Below, piece by piece: positions 1 to 8,717 of a stretch of 10,729 bases of DNA. This DNA is from Alphaproteobacteria bacterium (GTDB lineage: Bacteria > Pseudomonadota > Alphaproteobacteria > SHVP01). A model generated the notes under the pieces. That model worked only from the letters and a program-made list of their open reading frames with translations. It was not told where the DNA came from and did no database searches. The DNA is taken from positions 1 through 10,729 of the forward strand of contig JAPKDI010000025.1 of assembly GCA_026421105.1 (NCBI GenBank), written 5' to 3'. Positions within the stretch are counted from its first letter, which is position 1. Every line of letters begins with the position of its first letter. The position numbers and the translations under genes are program-made.

Positions 1-839
1 GGGATCGCCTTCTGCGAAGTCTCATGAAACAAGATCATCGACGTGATGAGGTCGAAACTCTCGTCCGGGTAATCTGTACTCTCGGCATTCTGTTGCGAGA
101 AATGGACTGCTTTGCCAAGCGACTCGGCCCGGGCGTGGGCATAACGCACCATCGGCGCGCCAAGGTCACAGCCGTGGAGTTTGGCTTTTGGAAATGCCTC
201 GGCTAATCCCAATGTCTGATGTCCCACGCCACAGCCAAGATCCAAAATTCGCGAAGGTTTGAACAGGGGCAGCTTCTCGTGAAAGTAGTCACCGACCGTC
301 ACCCCTACATCGTCGGTCATCGGCCCTTGGCCGCCCATTCCGTATTGGTAGGCGCCGATGTCATAGAGGGCGCCCGCAAAAACATCGTCCTGTGCGGATT
401 CGACGTGATAGCCACCGGGCTGGCAGTGAATGTGTATTTCGCTGTTGTAGCGGGGGATCTTGAGCGCCGGGTTGAGGCGAAGTGACCCCTTCGTTTTTCG
501 GGCCGCGGTCGATTTAGCTCTTTTTGTCAGGTTGTCGCGCTGGCGTCCCGCGCGTTCCCCAAGGCCCTCCCACATCAGTTCCTGGCCAGAGCGATTCAAC
601 GAGCTCCACGTTTGCCAAAATGGGTCGTTGCGCATCACACGCGAGACATCGCGAGGTGATTTTGGCGCGTGACCGTTAGCCTTCTGGAAGGCCGGTTTCC
701 CGCGGGAGTCAAAAGCTCGCTTGTTACCCGGTCCAAGGTCGGTCAAGACGTGGACCTTAAAGCTGGTCACGAAGTCTAACCGCGCTGCCTCATCGTGGGT
801 TTCATCCGGCAAAACACCGTGCTGCGCCTGCCCCCTCAT
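1..839 (-). CDS. Class I SAM-dependent methyltransferase with long N-terminal region (3' end beyond window)
   Basis: This frame is open from the left edge to a stop at 873-875, and 279 codons are visible from ATG at 837-839. The start is fixed by a strong Shine-Dalgarno, AGGAGAAGG, just upstream. The SAM-binding Rossmann fold is clear: motif I ILDLGCGVGHQ at residues 198-208, an acidic residue after strand beta2 in HGCDLGAP (Asp225), and a post-motif SFDLITSMILFHET around 261-274. Before it lie about 190 residues with Trp-rich DPFWQTW near 70-76 and a basic stretch near 110-125. A conserved-looking PRYNSEIHIHCQPGGYH segment follows. I recall similar uncharacterised proteobacterial methyltransferases with this N-terminal part, but I cannot name a substrate. 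The final roughly 80-100 residues lie outside the window. It is divergent from the thiolase operon and may share its control region. The methyltransferase fold is firm; the target molecule is unknown. Confidence 0.88.
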   Translation of the reverse strand, partial: MRGQAQHGVLPDETHDEAARLDFVTSFKVHVLTDLGPGNKRAFDSRGKPAFQKANGHAPKSPRDVSRVMRNDPFWQTWSSLNRSGQELMWEGLGERAGRQRDNLTKRAKSTAARKTKGSLRLNPALKIPRYNSEIHIHCQPGGYHVESAQDDVFAGALYDIGAYQYGMGGQGPMTDDVGVTVGDYFHEKLPLFKPSRILDLGCGVGHQTLGLAEAFPKAKLHGCDLGAPMVRYAHARAESLGKAVHFSQQNAESTDYPDESFDLITSMILFHETSQKAI

Positions 840-842
840 GGA

Positions 843-851
843 CCTTCTCCT
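843..851 (-). promoter_or_regulatory. Ribosome binding site of the methyltransferase
   Basis: On the minus strand this reads AGGAGAAGG and lies a few bases before ATG 837-839, so it decides the start. It is the best Shine-Dalgarno match in the window. Confidence 0.75.
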
Positions 852-869
852 AAAAACCGCTGGGGCTTC

Positions 870-875
870 AGTCTA
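870..875 (-). promoter_or_regulatory. Possible -10 element of the methyltransferase promoter
   Basis: Reads TAGACT on the minus strand, 4 of 6 to the sigma-70 consensus, with a leader of about 30 nt to the start codon. No good -35 is visible: the hexamer 17 nt upstream is GC-rich and falls inside the dyad at 887-918. If this is the promoter, a protein bound to the dyad would cover the -35 zone. This is inference from position only. Confidence 0.25.
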
Positions 876-886
876 ACACCACGGAT

Positions 887-918
887 CGCGCCGCCGCACG
901 ATCTCGTGGAATGGCGCG
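887..918. promoter_or_regulatory. Interrupted dyad: candidate operator in the divergent intergenic region
   Basis: The sequence is CGCGCC, four bases, CACGA, TC, TCGTG, four bases, GGCGCG. Outer arms of 6 bp and inner arms of 5 bp share exactly one centre (902/903), and all four intervening base pairs mismatch. That phased two-shell symmetry is typical of a site read by a dimeric or double-dimeric repressor, for example of the TetR or MarR type. It lies about 48 bp before the methyltransferase start and about 117 bp before the thiolase start. No regulator gene is in the window, so the cognate protein is unknown. The symmetry is seen directly; the operator role is inferred. Confidence 0.5.
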
Positions 919-1022
919 GGATGTGGTCGAAAGGCGCCAGTTATTATGGCTCCGTGCCCTCACCATCTTTTCGCATGGGTGGGATTCCTCTACCTTGCGG
1001 GCCGGTTCGCATTCTTGAATAT

Positions 1023-1026
1023 GAGG
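1023..1026 (+). promoter_or_regulatory. Ribosome binding site of the thiolase
   Basis: GAGG is followed by 8 nt and then ATG at 1035. It supports this start over the upstream in-frame GTG at 795, which would add 80 residues unlike any thiolase and would overlap the divergent methyltransferase start. Confidence 0.6.
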
Positions 1027-1034
1027 CAACAATA

Positions 1035-2234
1035 ATGAAGAACGCTCAGGATCCCGTGGTGATCGTCGGACTGGCGCGCACCCCCATCGGCAATTTTCAA
1101 GGCGCTCTATCAGCGGTGGGCGGGCCGAAACTGGGTGGTGCAGCCATTGAGGCGGCGCTAAGCCAGGCTGGTGTTGCGCCCGAGTCCGTGGACGACGTCA
1201 TTATGGGCTGTGTGCTTCCCGCAGGCATGGGCCAGGCACCGGCGCGTCAAGCGGCACTCGCCGGCGGAATTCCCATCAGCGTTGGAGCGACGACCATCAA
1301 TAAGATGTGCGGCTCGGGGATGCGGGCGACGATGATGGCGGCCGATCAACTCGCCGCAGGGTCCGCATCGATCATGGTAGCCGGCGGTCTCGAAAGCATG
1401 TCGAACACGCCCTATCTCTTGGACAAGGCACGCGGTGGCTATCGTCTCGGTAACGGTAAGATCTACGACCACATGTTCATAGACGGGCTGGAAGACATCA
1501 TCGATCAGCCCGGCAAATTGATGGGCTCGTTCGCTGAGGACACGGCGGAGAGGTATCAATTTACCCGCGAGCAACAAGATACGTTCGCGTTGACCTCGCT
1601 CGAACGCGCCAAGACGGCGAACGAAGACGGGTCGTTCAGTGATGAAATTGTTCCCGTTACGGTGAAAAGCCGGTCTGGCGAAACGATCGTCAGGCGAGAT
1701 GAATTGCCATTTACCGCGAAGATCGAGAAGATTCCGCAATTGAAGCCGGCATTTCGTGAGGGCGGTACGGTAACCGCAGCTAACTCCTCCGCGATTTCAG
1801 ATGGTGCTGCTGCGATGGTTTTGATGCGCGAGTCCGAGGCGGAGAGGCGGGGCCTGACGCCGCTTGCGCGGATCGTCGACTACACGACGCACAGTCAAGA
1901 ATCGTCGTGGTTCACCACCGCCCCGATTGGCGCCATCAATAAGCTGTTCGAGAAGACCGGGTGGTCTCGCGACGACGTCGACCTCTTTGAGGTTAACGAG
2001 GCATTCGCTGTTGTTACTATGGCCGCGATGAAAGATATCGGCATCGATCATGACCGCATGAACATTCACGGTGGGGCTTGTGCGCTGGGGCATCCGGTCG
2101 GCGCGTCGGGCGCACGGATCATCGCGACGCTTTACCACGCTCTAGCGAAAAATGGCCTAAACCGCGGCGTCGCGAGTCTTTGTATCGGTGGGGGCGAAGC
2201 CACAGCTATCGGAATCGAACGAATCGCAGCGTAA
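1035..2234 (+). CDS. Thiolase (acetyl-CoA C-acyltransferase family)
   Basis: This cytoplasmic thiolase of 399 residues condenses or cleaves 3-ketoacyl-CoA, most likely acetoacetyl-CoA to two acetyl-CoA. All active-site blocks are present: nucleophilic Cys92 in NKMCGSGM, NEAF at 321-324, His353 in GGACALGHPVGASGAR, and Cys383 in LCIGGGEA. Length and motif spacing match biosynthetic/degradative type II thiolases, usually about 390-400 residues. ATG 1035 was chosen because VVIVGLARTPIG starts at residue 8, as usual, and GAGG lies 8 nt upstream. It is the first gene of a tight plus-strand operon ending in LiuB-LiuC-LiuD homologues. In that setting it could cleave the terminal acetoacetyl-CoA or a longer ketoacyl-CoA. 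Fold and chemistry are certain; chain-length preference cannot be read from sequence. Confidence 0.95.
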   Translation: MKNAQDPVVIVGLARTPIGNFQGALSAVGGPKLGGAAIEAALSQAGVAPESVDDVIMGCVLPAGMGQAPARQAALAGGIPISVGATTINKMCGSGMRATMMAADQLAAGSASIMVAGGLESMSNTPYLLDKARGGYRLGNGKIYDHMFIDGLEDIIDQPGKLMGSFAEDTAERYQFTREQQDTFALTSLERAKTANEDGSFSDEIVPVTVKSRSGETIVRRDELPFTAKIEKIPQLKPAFREGGTVTAANSSAISDGAAAMVLMRESEAERRGLTPLARIVDYTTHSQESSWFTTAPIGAINKLFEKTGWSRDDVDLFEVNEAFAVVTMAAMKDIGIDHDRMNIHGGACALGHPVGASGARIIATLYHALAKNGLNRGVASLCIGGGEATAIGIERIAA

Positions 2235-2249
2235 TACGGCACCTCCCCT

Positions 2250-2873
2250 ATGACCATTGAACCGATCACCTTCTACCCGGCGTTCGGATCGCCGTACTCC
2301 TATGTCGCGGCCCAGCTCATCGATGAAATCGGAGTGCGTCATGGTCGCACCGTGCTCTGGCGGCCGGTCCGTCTGGGCACTGTGTTGTCTCGCCAGGGCG
2401 ATGGCACACGACCCTCTATCCCAGACGAGAAGTTGGCGTATTGGCGGCACGACGTGGAGCGAATCTGTGGTTTGCGCGGCCTGCCGTTTGCCCGACCCGA
2501 GGGTGCCGCGCCGCCGTTTGACTGCGACGAGTTGTACGCAGCTTGTTACGCGCTGGCGGATGGTAACGAGGCTCAACTCCGGACGATAACGCTAGCGGTT
2601 TTGTCAGTCATTTGGGCCCAAGCTAAGGCACTCAAGACGTTGGACGCGGTTGTGTCTGGGTTGCATCGCTTTAATCTCTCCAGTGCGGTTGTGAAGCGGT
2701 ATGCGACCAGCGATGAAGGTCAGGCACTGCACGACCTGGCGATCACAAGCGCATTGGCGGTCGGCATGATCGGTGCCCCGTGGATTTCAGTGGGCACCGA
2801 GTCGTTCTGGGGGCATGACCGGCTTTCTTATCTCGACCAATGGCTCGGTACGGACGTCGTGCCGCTGAGGTAG
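2250..2873 (+). CDS. HCCA isomerase / kappa-GST-fold protein, divergent copy
   Basis: This 207-residue protein has a DsbA-type thioredoxin fold with the helical insertion of 2-hydroxychromene-2-carboxylate isomerases. These are glutathione-dependent cis-trans isomerases first known from naphthalene degradation. An SPYSY block (14-18) supplies the family's catalytic Ser14, and there is no CXXC, so it is not a disulfide oxidoreductase. A cis-Pro-type loop GAPWISVG at 176-182 is followed by FWGHDRL at 187-192, the family's C-terminal signature. It is divergent: the first strand reads FYPAFGSPYSY instead of the usual FYFDFxSPY, and the mid-protein FPxN-type block is replaced by PPFDCDEL. It starts 15 nt after the thiolase stop. 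There is no clear Shine-Dalgarno, so translational coupling is likely. The fold is solid; the substrate is unknown and probably not hydroxychromene carboxylate. Confidence 0.85.
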   Translation: MTIEPITFYPAFGSPYSYVAAQLIDEIGVRHGRTVLWRPVRLGTVLSRQGDGTRPSIPDEKLAYWRHDVERICGLRGLPFARPEGAAPPFDCDELYAACYALADGNEAQLRTITLAVLSVIWAQAKALKTLDAVVSGLHRFNLSSAVVKRYATSDEGQALHDLAITSALAVGMIGAPWISVGTESFWGHDRLSYLDQWLGTDVVPLR

Positions 2874-2930
2874 TTTGGGGCATTGCGGCATGGTGTGGCG
2901 AGCCATCGAGGCTTGGCCTAGACTGTGGCC

Positions 2931-3533
2931 ATGCCACAAACCATTGATTTCTATTTCGATTTTGCGTCCCCCTACGGGTATCTCGCCGGTGTCCAAATTG
3001 ATGCCTGGGCCAAAGATCGCGACTGCAACGTTGTCTGGCGTCCCATCATGCTTGGGGCCGCATTCAAGGCAGTTGGCACCGGCCCTCTCCTCAGCTATCC
3101 GATCAAAGGGGCGTACGCGACATTGGATATCGCGCGAACGGCGCGCGCGTTGGGCGTCGCTTGCTTAATTCCTGAAGGTTTTCCGCACAACACACTCGCT
3201 GCGGCGCGGGGCTTCTACTGGCTCGCAGACCAAGACGACAAGACGGCACGAAATTTTGCGCGTGCGTTCTACAACGGCTATTTTGGTGAAGGCCGAGACA
3301 TCAGTTCGGCCGAAGCGACGACCGGCATTGCAGTGGGTATCGGGGTTGACCGGGAATCGTTCCTCGCTGCTTTACAGAACCCGGCGATCAAAGAACGTTT
3401 GAAGGAAGAAACCGCCGCTGCTTTAGAACGAGGCGTTTTTGGTTCACCCTTCTTTTTTGTTGGCGACGAGCCATTCTGGGGGTCGGATCGCCTCGATCAA
3501 ATGGCTCGGTGGCTGGAGACGGGTGGCTGGTAG
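2931..3533 (+). CDS. HCCA isomerase / kappa-GST-fold protein, canonical copy
   Basis: This 200-residue second member of the family matches the consensus better than its neighbour. It has [14 protein letters not shown] at 7-20 with catalytic-type Ser13, WRPIMLG at 37-42, and [16 protein letters not shown] at 82-97. A cis-Pro loop [18 protein letters not shown] at 171-188 completes it. There is no CXXC pair. The expected activity is a glutathione-assisted cis-trans or ring-opening isomerisation in the cytoplasm. ATG 2931 is preferred because IDFYFDF then begins at the usual distance; GTG 2925 is only two codons upstream. The 57-nt gap before it is the largest in the operon, and the stop lies 4 nt before the LiuB start. 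It differs widely from the preceding gene, so the two look like old paralogues rather than a recent duplication. Its substrate is open. Confidence 0.88.
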   Translation: MPQTIDFYFDFASPYGYLAGVQIDAWAKDRDCNVVWRPIMLGAAFKAVGTGPLLSYPIKGAYATLDIARTARALGVACLIPEGFPHNTLAAARGFYWLADQDDKTARNFARAFYNGYFGEGRDISSAEATTGIAVGIGVDRESFLAALQNPAIKERLKEETAAALERGVFGSPFFFVGDEPFWGSDRLDQMARWLETGGW

Positions 3534-3537
3534 CCTC

Positions 3538-5145
3538 ATGAGCATTCTCGAAACCGCATTCAAGCGAAAAGACGGCCCGTTTCTCGCGAACGCGGCCCAC
3601 ATGCAGGGACTAGTCAATGACCTTCGGCAGGTGACGGCGGCGATCGCTGAGGGTGGCGGTGTGCGGTCCCAAACGCGGCACGTCGCGCGCGGCAAGATGC
3701 CAGTACGCGATCGAGTGGCGACGCTGTGCGATTCCGGCGCGCCTTTCCTCGAGCTCTCGGCTCTTGCGGCGCAGGGCGTTTACGAAGAAAGCGTTCCCGC
3801 AGCGGGGATCATCACTGGCATCGGCCGCATCATGGGGCAGGAGTGCATGATCGTAGCGAACGACGCGACGGTCAAAGGCGGCACCTACTATCCGCTGACG
3901 GTAAAGAAGCATCTGAGGGCTCAGCAAATCGCTCTGGAGAACCATCTCCCGTGCGTCTACCTCGTTGACTCCGGCGGCGCCAATCTCCCCAACCAAGACG
4001 AGGTCTTTCCAGATAGGGAACACTTCGGACGTATCTTCTTCAACCAGGCGCGCATGTCGTCGTTGGGTATTCCGCAGATCGCTGCGGTGATGGGGTCGTG
4101 CACTGCTGGTGGTGCGTATGTTCCTGCGATGGCAGACGAAAGCATCATCGTTAAAGGGACCGGCACGATATTTCTTGGAGGGCCGCCACTCGTTAAAGCT
4201 GCCACCGGCGAAATTGTCACCGCAGAAGACTTGGGCGGCGCCGACGTTCACGCCCGGCAGTCGGGGGTCGCCGATCACTACGCTGAAAACGATGGCCACG
4301 CCCTCGGGATCGTGCGTCGAATTGTTTCCAATCTGAACCGCCAGAAGAATCCGCCGGTGACGATGCGCGAGACGCGCGAACCAACTTTTGACGCGCAAGA
4401 GCTTTACGGGGTCGTCCCGGCTGATCCGCACACCATGTTCGACGTTCGCGAGGTCATTGCGAGGGTCGTCGATGGCAGTGAATTCGACGAATTCAAACCT
4501 TTGTACGGAGAGACTTTGGTTGCGGGCTTTGCCCACCTATATGGTCACCCTGTCGGCATTCTCGGCAACAACGGCATCTTGTTTTCGGAATCGGCCCTAA
4601 AGGGCTCGCACTTTATCGAGCTGTGTTGCCAACGTGGCATTCCGCTCATCTTTCTTCAGAACATCACGGGCTTCATGGTCGGCCGCCAGTACGAGGCCGG
4701 TGGCATTGCCAAAGACGGCGCCAAGATGGTGATGGCCGTAGCCAACGCGCAGGTGCCCAAGCTCACTTTGGTGATTGGCGGGTCCTTTGGCGCCGGCAAC
4801 TACGGGATGTGCGGTCGGGCCTATGACCCTCGGTTTCTCTGGATGTGGCCGAACGCGCGGATCTCGGTGATGGGCGGCCCTCAGGCTGCCAGCGTTCTCA
4901 CCCAAGTGCGCCGCGACTCGCAAGAGGCGAGGGGGGAAGCGGTCGACGCGGAGGAGGAAGCGGCCTTTGCCGAGGACATCCGTGCGCAGTACGAGACCCA
5001 AGGCCATCCCTACTATGCAAGTGCGCGGCTGTGGGACGATGGCGTGATCGACCCGGCGGATACCCGCATGGTCCTGGGTCTATCATTATCGGCTGCTATG
5101 AACGCGCCGATTGAGGACACCAAGTTTGGCGTGTTTCGGATGTAA
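3538..5145 (+). CDS. liuB: Methylcrotonyl-CoA carboxylase, carboxyltransferase (beta) subunit
   Basis: This is the carboxyltransferase half of a biotin-dependent acyl-CoA carboxylase. It moves carboxybiotin CO2 to 3-methylcrotonyl-CoA, giving 3-methylglutaconyl-CoA. At 535 residues it has the length of MCC beta subunits. It holds [21 protein letters not shown] (143-163), [14 protein letters not shown] (185-198), the C-domain block [21 protein letters not shown] (374-394) and [20 protein letters not shown] (414-433). It ends GVFRM, as MCC beta subunits do. An in-frame start at 3439 lies inside the preceding gene and adds unrelated residues, so ATG 3538 is chosen. The order beta, hydratase, alpha is that of liuB-liuC-liuD. 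The main alternative is a geranyl-CoA-type carboxylase (AtuC), which is closely related. The MCC reading is favoured by the adjoining LiuC-like hydratase. Confidence 0.9.
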   Translation: MSILETAFKRKDGPFLANAAHMQGLVNDLRQVTAAIAEGGGVRSQTRHVARGKMPVRDRVATLCDSGAPFLELSALAAQGVYEESVPAAGIITGIGRIMGQECMIVANDATVKGGTYYPLTVKKHLRAQQIALENHLPCVYLVDSGGANLPNQDEVFPDREHFGRIFFNQARMSSLGIPQIAAVMGSCTAGGAYVPAMADESIIVKGTGTIFLGGPPLVKAATGEIVTAEDLGGADVHARQSGVADHYAENDGHALGIVRRIVSNLNRQKNPPVTMRETREPTFDAQELYGVVPADPHTMFDVREVIARVVDGSEFDEFKPLYGETLVAGFAHLYGHPVGILGNNGILFSESALKGSHFIELCCQRGIPLIFLQNITGFMVGRQYEAGGIAKDGAKMVMAVANAQVPKLTLVIGGSFGAGNYGMCGRAYDPRFLWMWPNARISVMGGPQAASVLTQVRRDSQEARGEAVDAEEEAAFAEDIRAQYETQGHPYYASARLWDDGVIDPADTRMVLGLSLSAAMNAPIEDTKFGVFRM

Positions 5146-5148
5146 GTG

Positions 5149-5937
5149 ATGGGATCAGACCATCTTCTCGTCAAAATAGCACCGAACGGCTCGGCGACGA
5201 TCACCTTCAATCGGCCGGACCGACACAACGCGTTTGATGACGCGATGATCAAGGACCTCGACGCTGCACTTCACGAGGTTGGCAGCAATGAGGCGGTACG
5301 TGTTCTGGTACTCGCCGGTCGCGGCAAATCATTTAGCGCGGGCGCAGATCTCAACTACATGAAACGTGCGGCGCAGTTCTCGAAAGCCGAGAACATTGCA
5401 GATGCGATGTGCCTTGGCCGGATGCTTCTGACATTGCGGACGATGCCCGTTCCCACGATTGCTCTGGTCCAAGGCGCCGCATTCGGCGGCGGAGTTGGGT
5501 TGGTGGCGGCGTGCGACGTTGTTCTCGCTGCAACTTCGGCACAGTTCGCTCTGACTGAGGTGAAGTTGGGCCTTGTTCCCGCGATGATCTCGCCCTTTGT
5601 TATTGATGCTATCGGCGCGCGGCAGGCGCGGCGCTATTTCCAGACCGCGGAACGCTTCGATGCCGCTCAAGCCAAGCTGATCGGTCTCGTGCATGAGGTT
5701 GTTGATGAGGAAGAGCTTTGCGAGCGCCGAGACGACATCATTCATGACATTTTTCATGGCGGTCCGGAGGCGGTCCGCCTAGCCAAGAGCCTTGTGACTG
5801 ATGTTTCCGGATTCGCGATCGATGCCGCCCTGCTGCAAGATCTAGCGGGTCGGATTGCCGGTCGACGCGCTACACCGGAGGGGATTGAAGGGATCACAGC
5901 CTTTCTTGAGCGCCGCCTACCGGCTTGGCAGTTGTAG
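5149..5937 (+). CDS. liuC: Methylglutaconyl-CoA hydratase-type enoyl-CoA hydratase
   Basis: This 262-residue crotonase-fold enzyme is expected to hydrate 3-methylglutaconyl-CoA to HMG-CoA in the cytoplasm. The CoA-binding and oxyanion-hole block SFSAGADLNYMKR (61-73) and the second oxyanion segment GAAFGGGVGLVAACD (109-123) are clear. Glu137 in ALTEVKLGLVPAMISPF is the likely catalytic acid. The first glutamate of classical enoyl-CoA hydratases is Gly117 here, as I recall for Pseudomonas LiuC. The C-terminus AFLERRLPAWQ also resembles LiuC. It begins 3 nt after the liuB stop; the intervening GTG at 5146 is an alternative start one codon longer. It ends in tandem TAG stops. Crotonase membership is certain. 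The specific reaction rests on resemblance and on its place between carboxylase subunits. Confidence 0.87.
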   Translation: MGSDHLLVKIAPNGSATITFNRPDRHNAFDDAMIKDLDAALHEVGSNEAVRVLVLAGRGKSFSAGADLNYMKRAAQFSKAENIADAMCLGRMLLTLRTMPVPTIALVQGAAFGGGVGLVAACDVVLAATSAQFALTEVKLGLVPAMISPFVIDAIGARQARRYFQTAERFDAAQAKLIGLVHEVVDEEELCERRDDIIHDIFHGGPEAVRLAKSLVTDVSGFAIDAALLQDLAGRIAGRRATPEGIEGITAFLERRLPAWQL

Positions 5938-5949
5938 TAGGGCGCCTGC

Positions 5950-7919
<1,970 letters not shown>

Positions 7920-7923
<4 letters not shown>

Positions 7924-8666
7924 TAGTCGGTCAACAGCGGGCCATACCCGCCGATCTTGTCCTCAACACCGTTCTCGCGGAGAGCATGCCAATAACAAGC
8001 GGTATTGATCGCGACGACTGGCTTTTTCAGCCAATGCCACGCCTCGCCTGCCAACCGGGCGTTCGCGAGGCCGGTGCCCACCTGGACGATGGCGTCAGGA
8101 TTGCTGGCGTTCACTCTTAACGTGGCGGCGCGCATTGTGTCAGCGCCAACGTGGCAGATCTCGGCCGGCATGTTGACGTTGAAGCTGTGGAGGTCAGTGA
8201 TGTCATAGCCGGCCTCACTAAAGAAGCGGCGCACCCGTTCATCTCCAAGTGGTTTGTGCGGCGTAATCAACGCAATTTTTTTAATGCCTCCGACCTTCTT
8301 CAACGCGGCAAGAATGGCGTTATTGCCCATCGATATCTTGGTGGAGAACTTCTTTTCGAGCCGCTCCAGCATATCAAGGCTGCCCTGCAGGCCCTCCCAA
8401 AACGCCTCCAACGAAAGTGCGTTGACGATGTAGTCAGGGTGGCAGGTCATCACACGCTCGATCGATTCATCAATGCCAGCACGCATTCGCTCGATATGGG
8501 CAATAAAGTCGTTGTCGCTGCCGAGCTTTACGTCAGGGATTGCGATACGGGACACGTGATTGGTGACCCCCGCCGGTTGCATCGCCGCGAACTCGGGCTG
8601 AACAACGGTGTTCGTTGATGGAACAATCACACCGATCTTTAGTCGGTGGCCAAGTGAGTCAGGCAT
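7920..8666 (-). CDS. Asp/Glu racemase / maleate isomerase-like protein lacking both catalytic cysteines
   Basis: This 248-residue protein has the maleate cis-trans isomerase/arylmalonate decarboxylase layout. It has N-terminal KIGVIVPSTNTVVQPEF (10-26), the GNNAILAALKKVG helix (114-126), a LITPHKPLGDERV segment (133-145) and terminal PVVAINTACYWHALR (216-230). Where the family's first catalytic cysteine is expected (YACTSG-type motif), it reads NALSLEA (82-88). Where the second is expected (SCTNLR-type motif), it reads VGTGLAN (196-202). The only cysteines are 75, 171 and 224, at other places. Two-base racemase or covalent maleate-isomerase chemistry is therefore unlikely unless Cys224 or other residues substitute. 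The start ATG 8664-8666 has GAGGA 6 nt upstream. It lies 51 nt after the monooxygenase, as second gene of a minus-strand operon. The fold is well supported; the function is open. Confidence 0.78.
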
Positions 8667-8672
8667 TCGGTT

Positions 8673-8677
8673 TCCTC
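8673..8677 (-). promoter_or_regulatory. Ribosome binding site of the racemase-like gene
   Basis: GAGGA on the minus strand, 6 nt before ATG 8664-8666. It supports this start and independent initiation after the 51-nt gap. Confidence 0.6.
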
Positions 8678-8717
8678 AGTAAGAAGGTTTCGGGCGTGAA
8701 CCCTGATTGTCGTGCCC

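Noticed and set aside
24..672. Three plus-strand ORFs of 60-88 codons at the left edge
   Set aside because: They lie opposite the methyltransferase, whose frame has clear SAM-binding motifs. The ORF translations show no recognisable domain.
995..1023. TTGCGG/AATATG as a rightward promoter before the thiolase
   Set aside because: Only 3 of 6 matches in each hexamer, and the -10 would overlap the thiolase ribosome site. TATTAT at 942-947 is a better -10 but lacks a -35.
795..1034. In-frame GTG extension of the thiolase by 80 residues
   Set aside because: The extra residues resemble no thiolase, would overlap the divergent methyltransferase start and cover the dyad region. ATG 1035 has a GAGG site.
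1158..1739. 193-codon minus-strand ORF
   Set aside because: Antisense shadow of the thiolase, with Arg/His-rich composition typical of GC-rich antisense frames.
2250..3533. Disulfide oxidoreductase (DsbA/FrnE) function for the two thioredoxin-fold proteins
   Set aside because: Neither has a CXXC; the position holds SPYSY or SPYGY, as in HCCA isomerases and kappa-class GSTs. No signal peptide is present.
3610..4536. 308-codon minus-strand ORF
   Set aside because: Lies wholly opposite the conserved liuB carboxyltransferase and shows no recognisable domain.
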